Notes: a model not told the origin generated them from the letters alone. A DNA stretch of 64,000 bases from Pseudomonas helvetica (GCF_039908645.1 NZ_CP150917.1:618501-682500), one strand, 5' to 3'; counted from the first letter of the stretch, positions 28,477-39,690 are shown. Program-made: numbers and translations.

Positions 28477-29344
28477 GCGATGAATTCATTCTCTCGGTAG
28501 AGAACCTGATGATGCACTTCGGCGGCATCAAAGCCCTGAGCGACGTCAGCCTGAAGGTCAAGCGTAACTCGATCTTTGCGTTGATCGGCCCCAACGGTGC
28601 GGGCAAGACCACGGTGTTCAACTGCCTGACCGGTTTCTACAAAGCCTCTGGCGGGCATATCGAACTGAACACCCGTGGCGTGAAAACCAACGTCATCAAG
28701 ATGCTCGGGGAACCCTTCAAGGCGACCGATTTCGTGTCGCCCAAACGCTTCGTCAACCGGCTGCACTACAAGATGTTCGGCGGCACGCACCTGATCAACC
28801 GCGCCGGCCTGGCACGGACTTTCCAGAACATTCGTCTGTTCAGGGAAATGTCGGTGATCGAGAACCTGCTGGTGGCTCAGCACATGTGGGTCAACCGTAA
28901 TCTGGTGTCCGGCATTCTCAACACCAAAGGCTACCGCAAGGCCGAAAGCGATGCCCTGGACCATGCCTTCTACTGGCTGGAGGTGGTCGATCTGGTGGAC
29001 TGCGCCAACCGCCTGGCCGGTGAGCTTTCCTACGGCCAGCAACGGCGTCTGGAAATCGCCCGGGCCATGTGCACCCGGCCCAAGATCATTTGCCTGGACG
29101 AACCGGCAGCGGGCCTCAACCCGCAGGAAACCGAGGCGCTCAGCGCGATGATCCGGCATCTGCGCGACGACCACGACATTACGGTGGTGCTGATTGAACA
29201 CGACATGGGCATGGTGATGAGCATTTCCGACCACATCGTGGTGCTGGACCACGGCAACGTGATCGCCGAGGGTAACCCGCAAGCGATCCGCAACGATCCG
29301 AAAGTGATTGCCGCCTACCTGGGTGCTGATGAAGAGGAGCTGGT

Positions 29345-29348
<4 letters not shown>
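28473..29348 (+). CDS. braF: Branched-chain amino acid ABC transporter ATP-binding protein (LivG type)
   Basis: A 291-residue ATPase. Walker A is GPNGAGKTT, the signature is LSYGQQRRLEIA, Walker B is IICLDEPAAGLNP, and the switch histidine lies in VLIEHDMGMV. An insert between Walker A and the Q-loop (about residues 65-110) is larger than in the enterobacterial LivG but common in pseudomonads. Overlaps at both ends show coupled translation with braE and braG. Confidence 0.95.
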
Positions 29349-30061
<713 letters not shown>

Positions 30062-30080
30062 GTTATCGCTGTTATGCACA

Positions 30081-30110
30081 AACCCCGGCGCGCAATCGCC
30101 GGGGTTTTTT
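30081..30110 (+). terminator. Rho-independent terminator of the braCDEFG operon
   Basis: ACCCCGGCG and CGCCGGGGT form a stem with a short loop, followed by TTTTTT. Confidence 0.9.
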
Positions 30111-30163
30111 ATATCCCCAAAACACCACTTATCCCCTGTGCGAGCCTGCTCGCGAAGGCGTCC

Positions 30164-30322
30164 GTAGCAGCTGCCGAGCCCGCGAGGCTGCGTTCGAGGA
30201 CAACGTCCTCGCAATTCCTGCGTATACGGTTTGCCTGGAAAAACGCTTCGCCTGATTTTACGACCGCTCCGTCCAGATGCGGCCCAGACCGAACGCAGCC
30301 TCGCGTGCTCGGCAGCTGCTAC
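30164..30322. repeat. Long imperfect inverted repeat, REP-like
   Basis: The arms 30164-30196 and 30290-30322 (33 bases each) are complementary apart from a short mismatch near the middle. They begin GTAGCAGCTGCCGAGC and flank about 93 bases. This is another intergenic palindromic family, distinct from the GTGGCGAGG and GTAGGAGCAAGG types. Confidence 0.8.
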
Positions 30323-30341
30323 GAAAGTGGATGTTTTCAGG

Positions 30342-30850
30342 TGTCCACAGGTGTTTGCGAAAAATGTGGAAAACAATATTCGCAACCTGTTAAAGCGCGA
30401 CATAAAGCCGCTGCAAATAGTTGTTTTTCCACAGTTTTGACTTGTCCCCGTTTGCTGTGGAGCTGGCTGTGGGTAACATGGGAGCAACTGCCTGAAGGCC
30501 TTTAACGGCGTGGCTTGCAGGGTTGTGGTTGTTTTTTGATCAGGCATTTTTCAGCGGCCTTGAGTAAGCCTTGTCAACCTTTTTGTTGCCGCTGCCCGGC
30601 GCCTGAACAGTCGTTGCGCAGCCTGTGGATAAGTCTGTGGTTAAACTCTGGAAAGACTCGGCAAAGGGCCGTAATGACTGGCGTGTAGCCATCGTCCCGG
30701 TGACTGGCCGGTCGCACTGATCGATGCTGGCTACACTTGTCAGTGCCCAGGTCAAGCAAAAAACTTTCAAATCTGCCCGCAAAGCCTTGTAGATCGCGCG
30801 TCTCAAGGTTTGCACTTGCCCCCAAAGACTGTGGACGGGGCTGTGGATAA
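30342..30850. other. Cluster of DnaA-box-like 9-mers in a 960-bp gene-free region
   Basis: Two exact TGTGGATAA boxes lie at 30624-30632 and 30842-30850. One-mismatch versions are TGTGGAAAA (30365-30373), TTTTCCACA (30425-30433), TGTGGGTAA (30468-30476) and TGTGGTTAA (30636-30644). The region 30112-31021 holds no convincing gene: the only long frame, on the minus strand at 30540-31010, has poor composition and no family resemblance. The interval may hold promoter and titration sites, or an RNA I cannot identify. Confidence 0.4.
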
Positions 30851-31021
30851 GGTGCGTGCAGTTGGCTGCGAGCCAGGGCGGCCAAGGCTTGGCAGCAGTT
30901 GAGCGTTTTTTGTACAGCGAACATGGCAGAGTTTTCATTTTCGCGGTTTTGGGTTCAGGTACTCTGCGCGCCTTGGCGCCCCCGAATGGGCGCTCGTCAC
31001 TTGACGACATGGAGCCATTGC

Positions 31022-32056
31022 ATGACCGATAGTCCCGCCTTTGCTCCTGTCGAGCCCGTCAGCCCGATGCGTCGGCTGCTCAAGCGAATGGGCTACGACC
31101 TGGCCGTGATGGATCTCGGTGGACGGGGACTGGCATTGATCGGCGGGCTGCTTTTGCTGGCCTGGATCAGCTCCGGCATCTACAAGGTCCAGCCGGATGA
31201 GCAGGGCATTGTGCTGCGCTTCGGGCGCTGGCAGCAGACCGCCGAATCCGGGCTGCACTATCACTTGCCCTATCCTGTCGAAACCGTCCTCCTACCCAAG
31301 ATCACTCAAGTCAATCAGCTGCAACTGGGCACCAGTACCAGCGTGCAGAGCGCAGCGAGCAATGGCGCGCGCGACAAGCAGATGCTCACCGGTGACGAAA
31401 ATATCGTCGAAGCCGATTGCACGGTGTTCTGGCGGATCAAGGACGCGCGACTCTACCTGTTTAAAATCAGCGACCCGGAGCGCTCGGTGAAACTCGCCGC
31501 CGAAAGCGCGCTGCGCGAGGTGATTGGGCGTACGCCGATTCAGTCGGTAATGTCCGACAAGCGTGCACAGATCGCCGATGAAACTCGCGACTTGCTGCAG
31601 CAGTTGCTGGACCGCGAACAGGCGGGGATTCTCGTCACTCAAGTGCAATTACAACGGGTCGATCCGCCGCCACAGGTGATCGATGCGTTCAACGATGTGC
31701 AGCGAGCCCGCGCCGACCAGGAGCGCGCCCGCAACGAAGCCGAAGCCTATGCCAATGACGTGATTCCCCGTGCCCGTGGCGACGCAGCGCGTATCACCCA
31801 GGAAGCCGAGGCTTATCAGGCGCAAGTCGGCAACCTGGCCGAGGGCGAGGCCAAGCGCTTTCTCTCGGTTTACAACAGCTACGTGCAATCCAAAGACGTC
31901 ACCGCCTGGCGCCTGTACATGGAGAGCATGGATGAAGTCCTGAAAAAGGCTTCCAAAGTCATCATCGATTCTTCCGGCAAGGGCATGTCCGGGGTGGTGC
32001 CGTACATGCCACTGAGCGAGCCTGGCAAACCGCAGCAAAAGGACGCCCGACCATGA
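31022..32056 (+). CDS. HflK-like SPFH/band-7 membrane protein
   Basis: ATG 31022 follows GGAG and gives 344 residues; an earlier in-frame start at 30899 has no ribosome-binding site. One N-terminal transmembrane helix (about residues 38-58) is followed by the band-7 domain with VQPDEQGIVLRFGRW and a long Ala/Glu/Arg-rich coiled coil (about 220-280). In the classical system HflK and HflC surround FtsH and modulate proteolysis. That pair normally sits next to hfq and hflX, which are absent here, so this is probably a second, paralogous pair. Its stop overlaps the next start. Confidence 0.85.
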   Translation: MTDSPAFAPVEPVSPMRRLLKRMGYDLAVMDLGGRGLALIGGLLLLAWISSGIYKVQPDEQGIVLRFGRWQQTAESGLHYHLPYPVETVLLPKITQVNQLQLGTSTSVQSAASNGARDKQMLTGDENIVEADCTVFWRIKDARLYLFKISDPERSVKLAAESALREVIGRTPIQSVMSDKRAQIADETRDLLQQLLDREQAGILVTQVQLQRVDPPPQVIDAFNDVQRARADQERARNEAEAYANDVIPRARGDAARITQEAEAYQAQVGNLAEGEAKRFLSVYNSYVQSKDVTAWRLYMESMDEVLKKASKVIIDSSGKGMSGVVPYMPLSEPGKPQQKDARP

Positions 32057-32934
32057 ACCGCACCGTCAAAGGGTTGGCCGCAGCGGTCGTCGCGATTGCG
32101 CTCTGGGCGTTGACCGCCTCGGCTTATGTTGTTGATGAATCACAGCAGGCACTGATCATCCGCTTCGGTGCACCGATGGGCGTTGCCGGAGAGCCGGGGC
32201 TCAAGTTCAAGGTGCCGTTCAGCGACTCCATCGTGTTTTACGACAGCCGTCTGCAAACCCTGGCATCGCCGGCCGAACAAGTGATTCTCGGCGATCAGAA
32301 GCGGATCGAGGTCGAGACCTATACGCGTTTTCGCATTAGCGACCCGTTGCGGTTTTATCAGGCTGTCGGGACTCTGGATCAAGCCAATGCCCAGCTGACG
32401 CAAATGGTCAGTTCCTCGCTGCGTCGTGAGTTGGGCGAGGTATCGCTGCGTTCGTTGTTGTCGCCGGCCCGTCAGCAGGAAGTCGCGATCATCGAGAAAG
32501 ACGTCGCCGACAAAGCCCGCGCACTCGGCATCGAGGTGACGGAGGTGCGCTTGCACCGCGCCGATCTGCCGTTGGAGGCCAGTCAGGCGATTTATGACCG
32601 GATGAAGTCCGAGCGCCAGCGCGAAGCCAAGGAGCTGCGCGCGCAGGGCTTTGAATGGGCTCAGCAAATCCAGGCCAAGGCCGACCGTGATCGCACGGTG
32701 TTGCTCTCGGAAGTCCAGCGCCAGTCGGCAATTACCCATGGCGAGGCCGATGCGGCGGCCAACCAGATCCTTTCGGCGGCGTTCAGCAAAGACCCGGAAC
32801 TCTACAAGTTGTACCGCTCGTTACAGACCTACCGTCAGGCGCTGTCTGACAGTCAGCCGATGTTGGTGCTGACGCCTGATGCTGCGTTTCTCAAGCAGTT
32901 CCGGAACGGGCCGGCAACGACCAGCGGCAAGTAG
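32053..32934 (+). CDS. HflC-like SPFH/band-7 membrane protein
   Basis: A 293-residue protein with an N-terminal signal-anchor helix (residues 6-24) and a band-7 domain (VDESQQALIIRFGAP to about residue 200), then a charged helical segment. The four-base overlap with the upstream gene means the two subunits are translated together and likely form a ring complex facing the periplasm. An FtsH partner is expected from the family but is not in this window. Confidence 0.85.
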   Translation: MNRTVKGLAAAVVAIALWALTASAYVVDESQQALIIRFGAPMGVAGEPGLKFKVPFSDSIVFYDSRLQTLASPAEQVILGDQKRIEVETYTRFRISDPLRFYQAVGTLDQANAQLTQMVSSSLRRELGEVSLRSLLSPARQQEVAIIEKDVADKARALGIEVTEVRLHRADLPLEASQAIYDRMKSERQREAKELRAQGFEWAQQIQAKADRDRTVLLSEVQRQSAITHGEADAAANQILSAAFSKDPELYKLYRSLQTYRQALSDSQPMLVLTPDAAFLKQFRNGPATTSGK

Positions 32935-33029
32935 CAACGGCCATGAATGATCTGTTTACAGGGCACCGGCCTGAGCCGTTCGCTGGGATGATGTTCCGAT
33001 GACGCCGTCTTTTGCCAGGAAACCGCTCG

Positions 33030-34253
33030 ATGTTATTTGATGGTGCGCTGCATGCACTGAGCATGGTCTTTGAGGTGTTCCTGCTGGACTTGATCCTGTC
33101 GGGCGACAACGCATTGGTGATTGCCCTGGCCTGTCGCGGGTTGCCGCCGGAACAGATGCGTCGGGCTGTATTGATCGGCACCAGCGGCGCCATCGTCCTG
33201 CGAGCGTTATTGACCACGCTGGCCGGCTGGTTACTGCTGGTGCCGTGGCTCAAGCTGATCGGCGCGCTGCTGTTGCTGGTGATCGCCATACGGTTGCTGA
33301 CCGAGGAAGAGGCCAGCGAAGAGGGCGATTCGTCAGCCGGCTCGCCGCAGACGCTGGGCAGTGCAGTGGTCACGGTGCTGACTGCCGACCTGATCATGAG
33401 CATGGACAACGTGGTCGGGCTGGCGGCGGTGGCCCAGGGCAGTGTCTTTTATCTGGTGCTGGGCTTGCTGTTGAGTGTGCCGCTGCTGATGTTCGGCAGC
33501 CTGCAGATTACCCGGCTGTTACAGCGTCAGCCGGTGCTGGTGTCATTTGGTGCGGCACTGCTGGGCTATGTCGCCGGGGACATTGCGGTCTCTGATCCGG
33601 TGGTCGTGGGCTGGGTCAACAGCCAGTCACCGGCGCTCAATCAAGTGGTGCCCCTGTTGTGTGCGGTGTATGTGGTTCTTCAGGCTCGGATCATTCTTCG
33701 GCAACGTGCGCGGTTGCCCAAACCTGTGGTCGTGCAGCCGGTCGCGCGGGCGGTCAGGTTCCAGCAACCGGACAGCGAACCGGTTACGTTGCCGGTGGTG
33801 AAACCCGAGGTGGTCCTGACTGCATCGCCCGCGCCTGCAATTGAAGCATCCAATGATGAGCCGCCGCGGCGTCTGTTCGGCGATTACAACGGGCTGGCAT
33901 TGGTGTTGGCGGGGCTTGCCGGTATTTTCGTGATCAGCGCTGCGTTGTATAGCCTGGTGAGCGGATTGTCCGGTGGCCTGCTGCCCACGCCGCAAAAGGA
34001 CTATGCGTATGTCTGCACCGGGGCGAGCACCACCCTTTACTATCGACCCGGCGGCAGCACGATCCGGCTGGTCACGGGCGGCGGTGAAGCCAGCGGTTAC
34101 GTGAGGTACAAGACCATTCTCTGGCAGACCCCGCAGAGCGCCCTCAAGGACTTGCACCTGACGCTCCCCGGCGAGATCGAGAAAACCAGCGCCACGGTGG
34201 TCACCCTCAATGGCGGCAGCTTCTCGCAGATCCAGTGCGCGCGCAGCCTGTGA
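33030..34253 (+). CDS. TerC-family membrane protein with a C-terminal extracytoplasmic domain
   Basis: ATG 33030 follows AGGA and gives 407 residues. Residues 1-215 are a TerC/YjbE-type integral membrane domain; the paired motifs DLILSGDNALVIALA and DLIMSMDNVVGLAAVA carry the conserved Asp residues. TerC proteins are linked to metal (Mn) export and metalation of exported proteins. A Pro/Val-rich linker (about 225-280), one more helix (about 290-310) and a soluble domain of about 90 residues (QKDYAYVCTGASTTLYYRPG) follow. That extra C-terminal domain is unusual for the family. It probably shares a transcript with the HflKC-like pair. Confidence 0.85.
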   Translation: MLFDGALHALSMVFEVFLLDLILSGDNALVIALACRGLPPEQMRRAVLIGTSGAIVLRALLTTLAGWLLLVPWLKLIGALLLLVIAIRLLTEEEASEEGDSSAGSPQTLGSAVVTVLTADLIMSMDNVVGLAAVAQGSVFYLVLGLLLSVPLLMFGSLQITRLLQRQPVLVSFGAALLGYVAGDIAVSDPVVVGWVNSQSPALNQVVPLLCAVYVVLQARIILRQRARLPKPVVVQPVARAVRFQQPDSEPVTLPVVKPEVVLTASPAPAIEASNDEPPRRLFGDYNGLALVLAGLAGIFVISAALYSLVSGLSGGLLPTPQKDYAYVCTGASTTLYYRPGGSTIRLVTGGGEASGYVRYKTILWQTPQSALKDLHLTLPGEIEKTSATVVTLNGGSFSQIQCARSL

Positions 34254-34258
34254 CGTAA

Positions 34259-35125
<867 letters not shown>

Positions 35126-35126
35126 G

Positions 35127-35277
35127 TGTGGGGGGGAGGGGCTTGTCGGAACGCCGCACCACCCCGTTTGGGCCGCGTAGCAGCCCTGAAACCAGACACC
35201 ACCTATGTCAGGCATACCGCGATCGACGGTTTGCGGCTGCTTCGCACCCGAGCGGGGGCAAACCCCCTCGCCACAGG
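35127..35277. repeat. Variant REP-type palindromic repeat, upstream of the CDF gene
   Basis: A degenerate left arm containing GGCTTGTCGGAACGCCGCAC and a right arm ending CAAACCCCCTCGCCACAGG. The left arm is the near reverse complement of the right arm of the repeat at 36287-36435, so a matched variant pair flanks the CDF gene in opposite orientation. Confidence 0.7.
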
Positions 35278-35368
35278 CGGCAAATCGGTCAAAACATGGC
35301 ATAAGGTACACTCCCTCTCGAAACCCCCACCGTACTCTGCGGTTTTCAGGGTTTCAGAAGGAGGAAAT

Positions 35369-36274
35369 GTGAGTAACCGAGGTGAGCAGGTACTGCTCAA
35401 GCAATCGACCATCCTGATGTTCGCCGTGGCAATCGCGGCGATCGTCACGGGTTTTTTTTCTGGCTCCCAATCGATTTTGTTCGATGGGTTTTTTTCGCTG
35501 ATCGCGACCTTCATCAAGGTCCTGATGCTGATCACCGCCAAGCTGATCGCCAAGGAAAGTAACCAGCGCTTTCAATTCGGCTTCTGGCACCTTGAGCCGA
35601 TGGTGCTGCTGATCGAAGGCAGCTTCCTGCTGCTGATTGCGATCTACGCCTTTCTCAGCGGTATGTTCGGCATCATCAATGGTGGCCGCGAGATCGAACT
35701 GGGCCTGGTGATTCCTTTTGCGGGGGTGCTTAGCGTCGTCTGTTTCGGCTATTTCTTCTACGTCCGTTATCGCAATCGCACGTTGAAATCCTCGCTGATC
35801 CAGTTCGACAACATCAGTTGGCTGGTGGACGCGATGCTCTCGGTCGGCTTGCTGGTGAGCTTCCTCATCGCGTTGCTGCTCAAGACGCAGGGCTACGGCC
35901 AGTGGGCCGCTTACGTCGACCCGTCGATCCTGATCCTGCTGGCCCTGAGCATGCTCGCGCCGGCGTTCAAAATCCTCAGGCCGGCGTTACGCGATGTGCT
36001 GGGAATTGTTCCGGATCAACTGGATGACAAGGTTCGCCAGGTGATGGACGAGGCCAAGGCCGAGCATGGTTTTGCCGACTACATCTCGTATGTGCAGAAG
36101 CACGGACGGGCGCGGTTCATCGAGATTCACGTGGTATTGCCGGCGGATTACCGACTTGATGGCGTGGCCACGCTGGATGAACTGCGTGAGCGGATTTCGG
36201 CGAAGCTCGGCAAACCGGATGCGGCGCGTTGGCTGACCATCAGCTTTACCGGTGATCGCAAGTGGATTGCCTGA
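35369..36274 (+). CDS. Cation diffusion facilitator-type transporter
   Basis: GTG 35369 (VSNRGEQVLLKQ) follows GAAGGAGG and gives 301 residues; earlier frame positions lie in the repeat. Six hydrophobic segments span about residues 15-205. Metal-site candidates are the Asp in ILFDGFFSL and the His in FWHLEPM near helix 2-3, and FDNISWLVDAMLS near helix 5. A cytoplasmic domain of about 85 residues follows. CDF proteins export divalent metals by proton antiport. The missing HxxxD pattern of Zn/Cd exporters makes the metal uncertain. Confidence 0.85.
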   Translation: MSNRGEQVLLKQSTILMFAVAIAAIVTGFFSGSQSILFDGFFSLIATFIKVLMLITAKLIAKESNQRFQFGFWHLEPMVLLIEGSFLLLIAIYAFLSGMFGIINGGREIELGLVIPFAGVLSVVCFGYFFYVRYRNRTLKSSLIQFDNISWLVDAMLSVGLLVSFLIALLLKTQGYGQWAAYVDPSILILLALSMLAPAFKILRPALRDVLGIVPDQLDDKVRQVMDEAKAEHGFADYISYVQKHGRARFIEIHVVLPADYRLDGVATLDELRERISAKLGKPDAARWLTISFTGDRKWIA

Positions 36275-36286
36275 CGGGAAGGTGAC

Positions 36287-36435
36287 GTGTGGCGAGGGGG
36301 CTTGCCCCCGTTGGGTGGCGAAGCCGCCGCAATCTGGTCAATTGGATTTACCTGAAGAATCGCGTCGGCAAGTATTAGGGCCGCTACGCGGCCCAACGGG
36401 GCGGTGCGGCGTTCCGACAAGCCCCCTCGCCACAG
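36287..36435. repeat. Variant REP-type palindromic repeat, downstream of the CDF gene
   Basis: Left arm GTGTGGCGAGGGGGCTTGCC; the right arm contains GTGCGGCGTTCCGACAAGCC, which is not the simple complement but the variant shared with 35127-35277. Confidence 0.75.
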
Positions 36436-36440
36436 AAGAC

Positions 36441-37574
36441 TCAGCCGAAATATTCGATCAACCCGCGATAACAGGTCGCCAAATGGTATGGCGTGGTCGA
36501 CGGCATGTCCTGGCGGCTGATCGCGCCATCTCTGTCCAGGCACTCGTACCAGCCACCGGTATGCAGGAAACGCTGTTGCAGGGCGTTCAATTGACGCTCA
36601 AGCAAGGCTTCGCTGTCTGGACGCAAGGTCAGGGCGCGCAGGTATTCGGCCTGGGCCCAGATGCGCTGGGTCTCATCACGAGGTCGGCCGTCCAGTTCAA
36701 GGTCGAGCATTGCTCGTACTGCCCCCGTTTGCTGATTAACGCCCAATTGTTCGGTGAGCGGGAATGCGCGGGTCAGCGAGGCGTGCAGTTTTGATCCGCG
36801 CAGCAACGCCGATGACTCCAGCAGGAAGAACCATTCGAATTGATGCCCCGGCTCAAACCAGTTATCCACAGCCCCCAGCGGTTTCTCCATCATCACCCCG
36901 TGCTGCGGGTCGATGAAGTGCTTTTGCATCGCCCCGCACAGTGCATTGAGCGCGGCCTCGACCGAGGCATCGTCGCGTACTGACAGCGTGGCGAGGAACG
37001 CTTCGGCCAGATGCATCAGCGGGTTCTGCAACGGCCCGGACTTGAGCGATGACCAGTCGCGGTCGAGGCTGGCTTCGTACAGACCGTCGTCTGTGGCGAA
37101 ACGCTGAGCGACCACTTCCAGCGCGGCATTGAGCACCGATTCGACCAGTGGCTCGCGAACCTTGGCCCAGTAATGGGCGCAGGCAAACAGAATGAAGGCG
37201 TGGGTGTAGAGGTCTTTACGCTGATCCAGCGGCGCGCCATGGGCGTCGATGCTGTAGAACCAGCCGCCGTGTTCGGCATCGTGGAAATGCCGTTGCAGGG
37301 AGCGAAACAACGCAGCGGCGCGCTCTTCGGCAGCCGGCACGTCACCGATCAGGCTGGCGAACAGGTACAGCTGTCGCGCGCAGGCCATGGCCCGGTAGCG
37401 TTGTGGCGGCAATGGCTGGCGTTCGGCGTCCAGCGCTTCATACGGCAGCGCCATGTCTGAGTTCCAGCCGGGCCCTTGCCAGAGCGGCACGATCACGTCC
37501 TGGAAGTGCTGCTGCACAGTGGCGAACAGGGCGGTCAATTCAGGCTGGGAGGCGGAGCGGGGAGCATCGGGCAT
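36441..37574 (-). CDS. AGE-family epimerase/isomerase
   Basis: A 377-residue protein of the N-acylglucosamine 2-epimerase fold, an (alpha/alpha)6 barrel. Supporting stretches are GGWFYSIDAHGAPLDQRKDLYTHAF, NPLMHLAEAFLA, FEPGHQFEWFFLLE and HTGGWYECLD. The conserved His residues in these motifs are the usual catalytic pair. Members interconvert mannose and fructose or glucose, or epimerise GlcNAc; the substrate here is not determined. It is transcribed alone, between two REP repeats. Confidence 0.88.
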   Translation of the reverse strand: MPDAPRSASQPELTALFATVQQHFQDVIVPLWQGPGWNSDMALPYEALDAERQPLPPQRYRAMACARQLYLFASLIGDVPAAEERAAALFRSLQRHFHDAEHGGWFYSIDAHGAPLDQRKDLYTHAFILFACAHYWAKVREPLVESVLNAALEVVAQRFATDDGLYEASLDRDWSSLKSGPLQNPLMHLAEAFLATLSVRDDASVEAALNALCGAMQKHFIDPQHGVMMEKPLGAVDNWFEPGHQFEWFFLLESSALLRGSKLHASLTRAFPLTEQLGVNQQTGAVRAMLDLELDGRPRDETQRIWAQAEYLRALTLRPDSEALLERQLNALQQRFLHTGGWYECLDRDGAISRQDMPSTTPYHLATCYRGLIEYFG

Positions 37575-37642
37575 TGGCTGGCGTCGTCACGGCAGGAGTG
37601 TTTGCGCGACATGGTAGCAGGAGTTGTGCACGATGCTGTTTT

Positions 37643-37764
37643 TGTGGCGAGGGGGCTTGCCCCCGTTGGAGCGCGAAGCGGTCCTAAAATCGCATTCGCG
37701 TTATTTTTACGGCTGCTTCGCCCGAGCGCGGACCGGCCGACGGGGGCAAGCCCCCTCGCCACAG
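37643..37764. repeat. REP-type palindromic repeat pair
   Basis: Left arm TGTGGCGAGGGGGCTTGCCC, right arm GGGCAAGCCCCCTCGCCACA, flanking a central segment of about 80 bases. Confidence 0.85.
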
Positions 37765-37766
37765 AG

Positions 37767-38339
37767 TCAGCCGGCGAGCAACCAGACTCCGGTTGCCGCT
37801 GAAGCAGCGCCGGCCAACCGAACCAGCGGCGCAGCGGCCTGAGGCAATACGCGCACCAATGCATAACCGGCGGCATGCAGGGCTGCGGTCGCGGCGACGA
37901 AGCCAGCGGCATACGCCCAAGGGCTGGACATCTCCGGCAGCTCCAGGCCATGCGCCACGCCGTGGAACAAGGCAAACAGTGCCGTCGCGCCAATCGCCAG
38001 GCTCAACGGTGGACGCACCGCCAATGCCACCGCCAGGCCCAGTGCGAGCACCGAGGCGGCAATCCCGCTCTCCAGCGCCGGCAGGTTCAAGCCTTCAAAC
38101 CCGAGCAGACCGCCGATCAGCATGACGCCGACGAAGGTACACGGCAGTGCCCAGCGCGCGGCGCCCTTTTGTTGCGCGGCCCACAACCCCACGGCGAGCA
38201 TCGCCAGCAAATGGTCGAGACCGCCAATCGGATGGCTGATGCCGGCCAGCAAACCGTTGTCGCCATGGCCAGGGTGGGCGAAGGCCAGTGCGGGCGTGAG
38301 CAGCAGGGCTGCGGCGGCGAAGATGCGTTTGAGTGTCAT
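37767..38339 (-). CDS. HupE/UreJ-family nickel permease-like protein
   Basis: A 190-residue membrane protein with a cleavable N-terminal segment (residues 1-21, ending ALAFA) and about six helices. The family motif HPxGGLDHLLAML is present after HPGHGDNG, and HGVAHGLELP is also conserved; these His and Asp residues bind nickel. It lies 38 bases after ureG and probably supplies nickel for urease. Confidence 0.9.
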   Translation of the reverse strand: MTLKRIFAAAALLLTPALAFAHPGHGDNGLLAGISHPIGGLDHLLAMLAVGLWAAQQKGAARWALPCTFVGVMLIGGLLGFEGLNLPALESGIAASVLALGLAVALAVRPPLSLAIGATALFALFHGVAHGLELPEMSSPWAYAAGFVAATAALHAAGYALVRVLPQAAAPLVRLAGAASAATGVWLLAG

Positions 38340-38377
38340 GAGTAAGCTTCCTTGTTGATAACGCCTGTGGATAAGTT

Positions 38378-38992
38378 TCAGGCTGCGGTCAGCAGCCCCT
38401 GGCGCTCGATGAAGGCGATGATTTCTTCAAGGCCCTGGCCGGTTTTCTGATTGCTGAAGACGAATGGCTTGCCACCGCGCATGCGTTGGGTGTCGCTGTC
38501 CATCATTGACAGCGATGCGCCTACCAGCGGCGCCAGGTCGATCTTGTTGATCACCAGCAGGTCGGATTTGCAGATCCCCGGTCCGCCCTTGCGCGGCAAC
38601 TTGTCGCCGGCCGAGACATCGATCACGTAGATCGTCAGGTCCGAGAGTTCCGGGCTGAAGGTCGCCGACAGGTTGTCACCACCGGACTCCACCAGAATCA
38701 GATCGAGACCGGGAAAGCGTCGATTCAGTTGATCCACCGCTTCGAGGTTGATCGACGCATCTTCGCGGATCGCCGTATGCGGGCAGCCGCCGGTTTCCAC
38801 GCCGATGATCCGTTCGGGGGCCAGGGCCTCGTTGCGCACCAGAAAGTCGGCGTCTTCGCGGGTGTAGATGTCGTTGGTGACCACCGCCAGGTTGTAGCGA
38901 TCACGCAACGCCAGGCACAGCGCCAAAGTCAGCGCGGTTTTGCCGGAACCGACCGGGCCGCCGATACCGACGCGCAGAGGTTGTGTGTTCAT
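38378..38992 (-). CDS. ureG: Urease accessory GTPase UreG
   Basis: The start at 38992 ([13 protein letters not shown]) has GGAG upstream and gives 204 residues, the standard length. The P-loop is GPVGSGKT, the nickel-binding CPH lies in [13 protein letters not shown], and NKIDL is the guanine-specificity motif. UreG hydrolyses GTP to drive nickel insertion into the urease active site with UreD, UreF and UreE. Confidence 0.97.
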   Translation of the reverse strand: MNTQPLRVGIGGPVGSGKTALTLALCLALRDRYNLAVVTNDIYTREDADFLVRNEALAPERIIGVETGGCPHTAIREDASINLEAVDQLNRRFPGLDLILVESGGDNLSATFSPELSDLTIYVIDVSAGDKLPRKGGPGICKSDLLVINKIDLAPLVGASLSMMDSDTQRMRGGKPFVFSNQKTGQGLEEIIAFIERQGLLTAA

Positions 38993-39015
38993 GTGATTCT
39001 CCAAAATAACAGGCG

Positions 39016-39690
39016 CTAGGAACGGAACAGACGGCTGTACTGGCGCTCATGGGCCATGCACGCCAGGGACAGGCCGAAAGCCGCGCTGCCATAGTGTTGG
39101 GGGTCAAGGGTTGAGGCGTTCTGCTGAGCCTGTTGCAGCAGCGGCAGCAGTTCGCTGGTGAGGCGTTGTGCGGCTTGCTGGCCCAGCGGCAGGGTTTTCA
39201 TCAACACCGCCAATTGATTCTCCAGCCAGCTCCAGAGCCAGGCGGCGAGTGCGTCTTGCGGGCTGATCTGCCAGGCGCGGGCGGCCAGCGCCCAGCCGAG
39301 GGCCAGATGCGGCTCGCTGCGTTGTGCGAGAAAGCTGCGGGCGACGTCATCCAGTTCTGGTAAGCCGTTGAGCAGTTGCTGCAGCGAATAGCCCATCTGC
39401 CGGCTTTCCTGATGCAGCTCGCGGGTTTCCCGGCTGGCGCGGTGTTCTTCACAGCGTTGCAGCAACTGTGGCCAGTCCTCATTGGCGGCGGCGGTGCAAT
39501 GGGCAAGCAACAGCGGCGCTTCGAAGCGCGCCAGATTGAGCAGCAACTGATCGCTGATCCAGCGTTTGGCGGATTCCGGATCGCTTACGCGGCCGTTATC
39601 CACAGCCATTTCCAGGCCTTGGGAATAGCTGTAGCCGCCAATCGGCAGTTGCGGGCTGGCCAGACGCAGCAGCGCCCAGGCCGGGTTCAT
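39016..39690 (-). CDS. ureF: Urease accessory protein UreF
   Basis: A 224-residue, mostly helical protein starting [27 protein letters not shown], the family's hallmark start. It acts as a checkpoint in the UreD-UreF-UreG complex. Its ATG overlaps the stop of ureE by four bases, and it ends 23 bases before ureG. Confidence 0.96.
   Translation of the reverse strand: MNPAWALLRLASPQLPIGGYSYSQGLEMAVDNGRVSDPESAKRWISDQLLLNLARFEAPLLLAHCTAAANEDWPQLLQRCEEHRASRETRELHQESRQMGYSLQQLLNGLPELDDVARSFLAQRSEPHLALGWALAARAWQISPQDALAAWLWSWLENQLAVLMKTLPLGQQAAQRLTSELLPLLQQAQQNASTLDPQHYGSAAFGLSLACMAHERQYSRLFRS

Noticed and set aside
30540..31010. 156-residue minus-strand open frame in the 960-bp gap
   Set aside because: No ribosome-binding site, biased composition and no recognisable motif; partly overlaps the HflK-like gene's upstream region.
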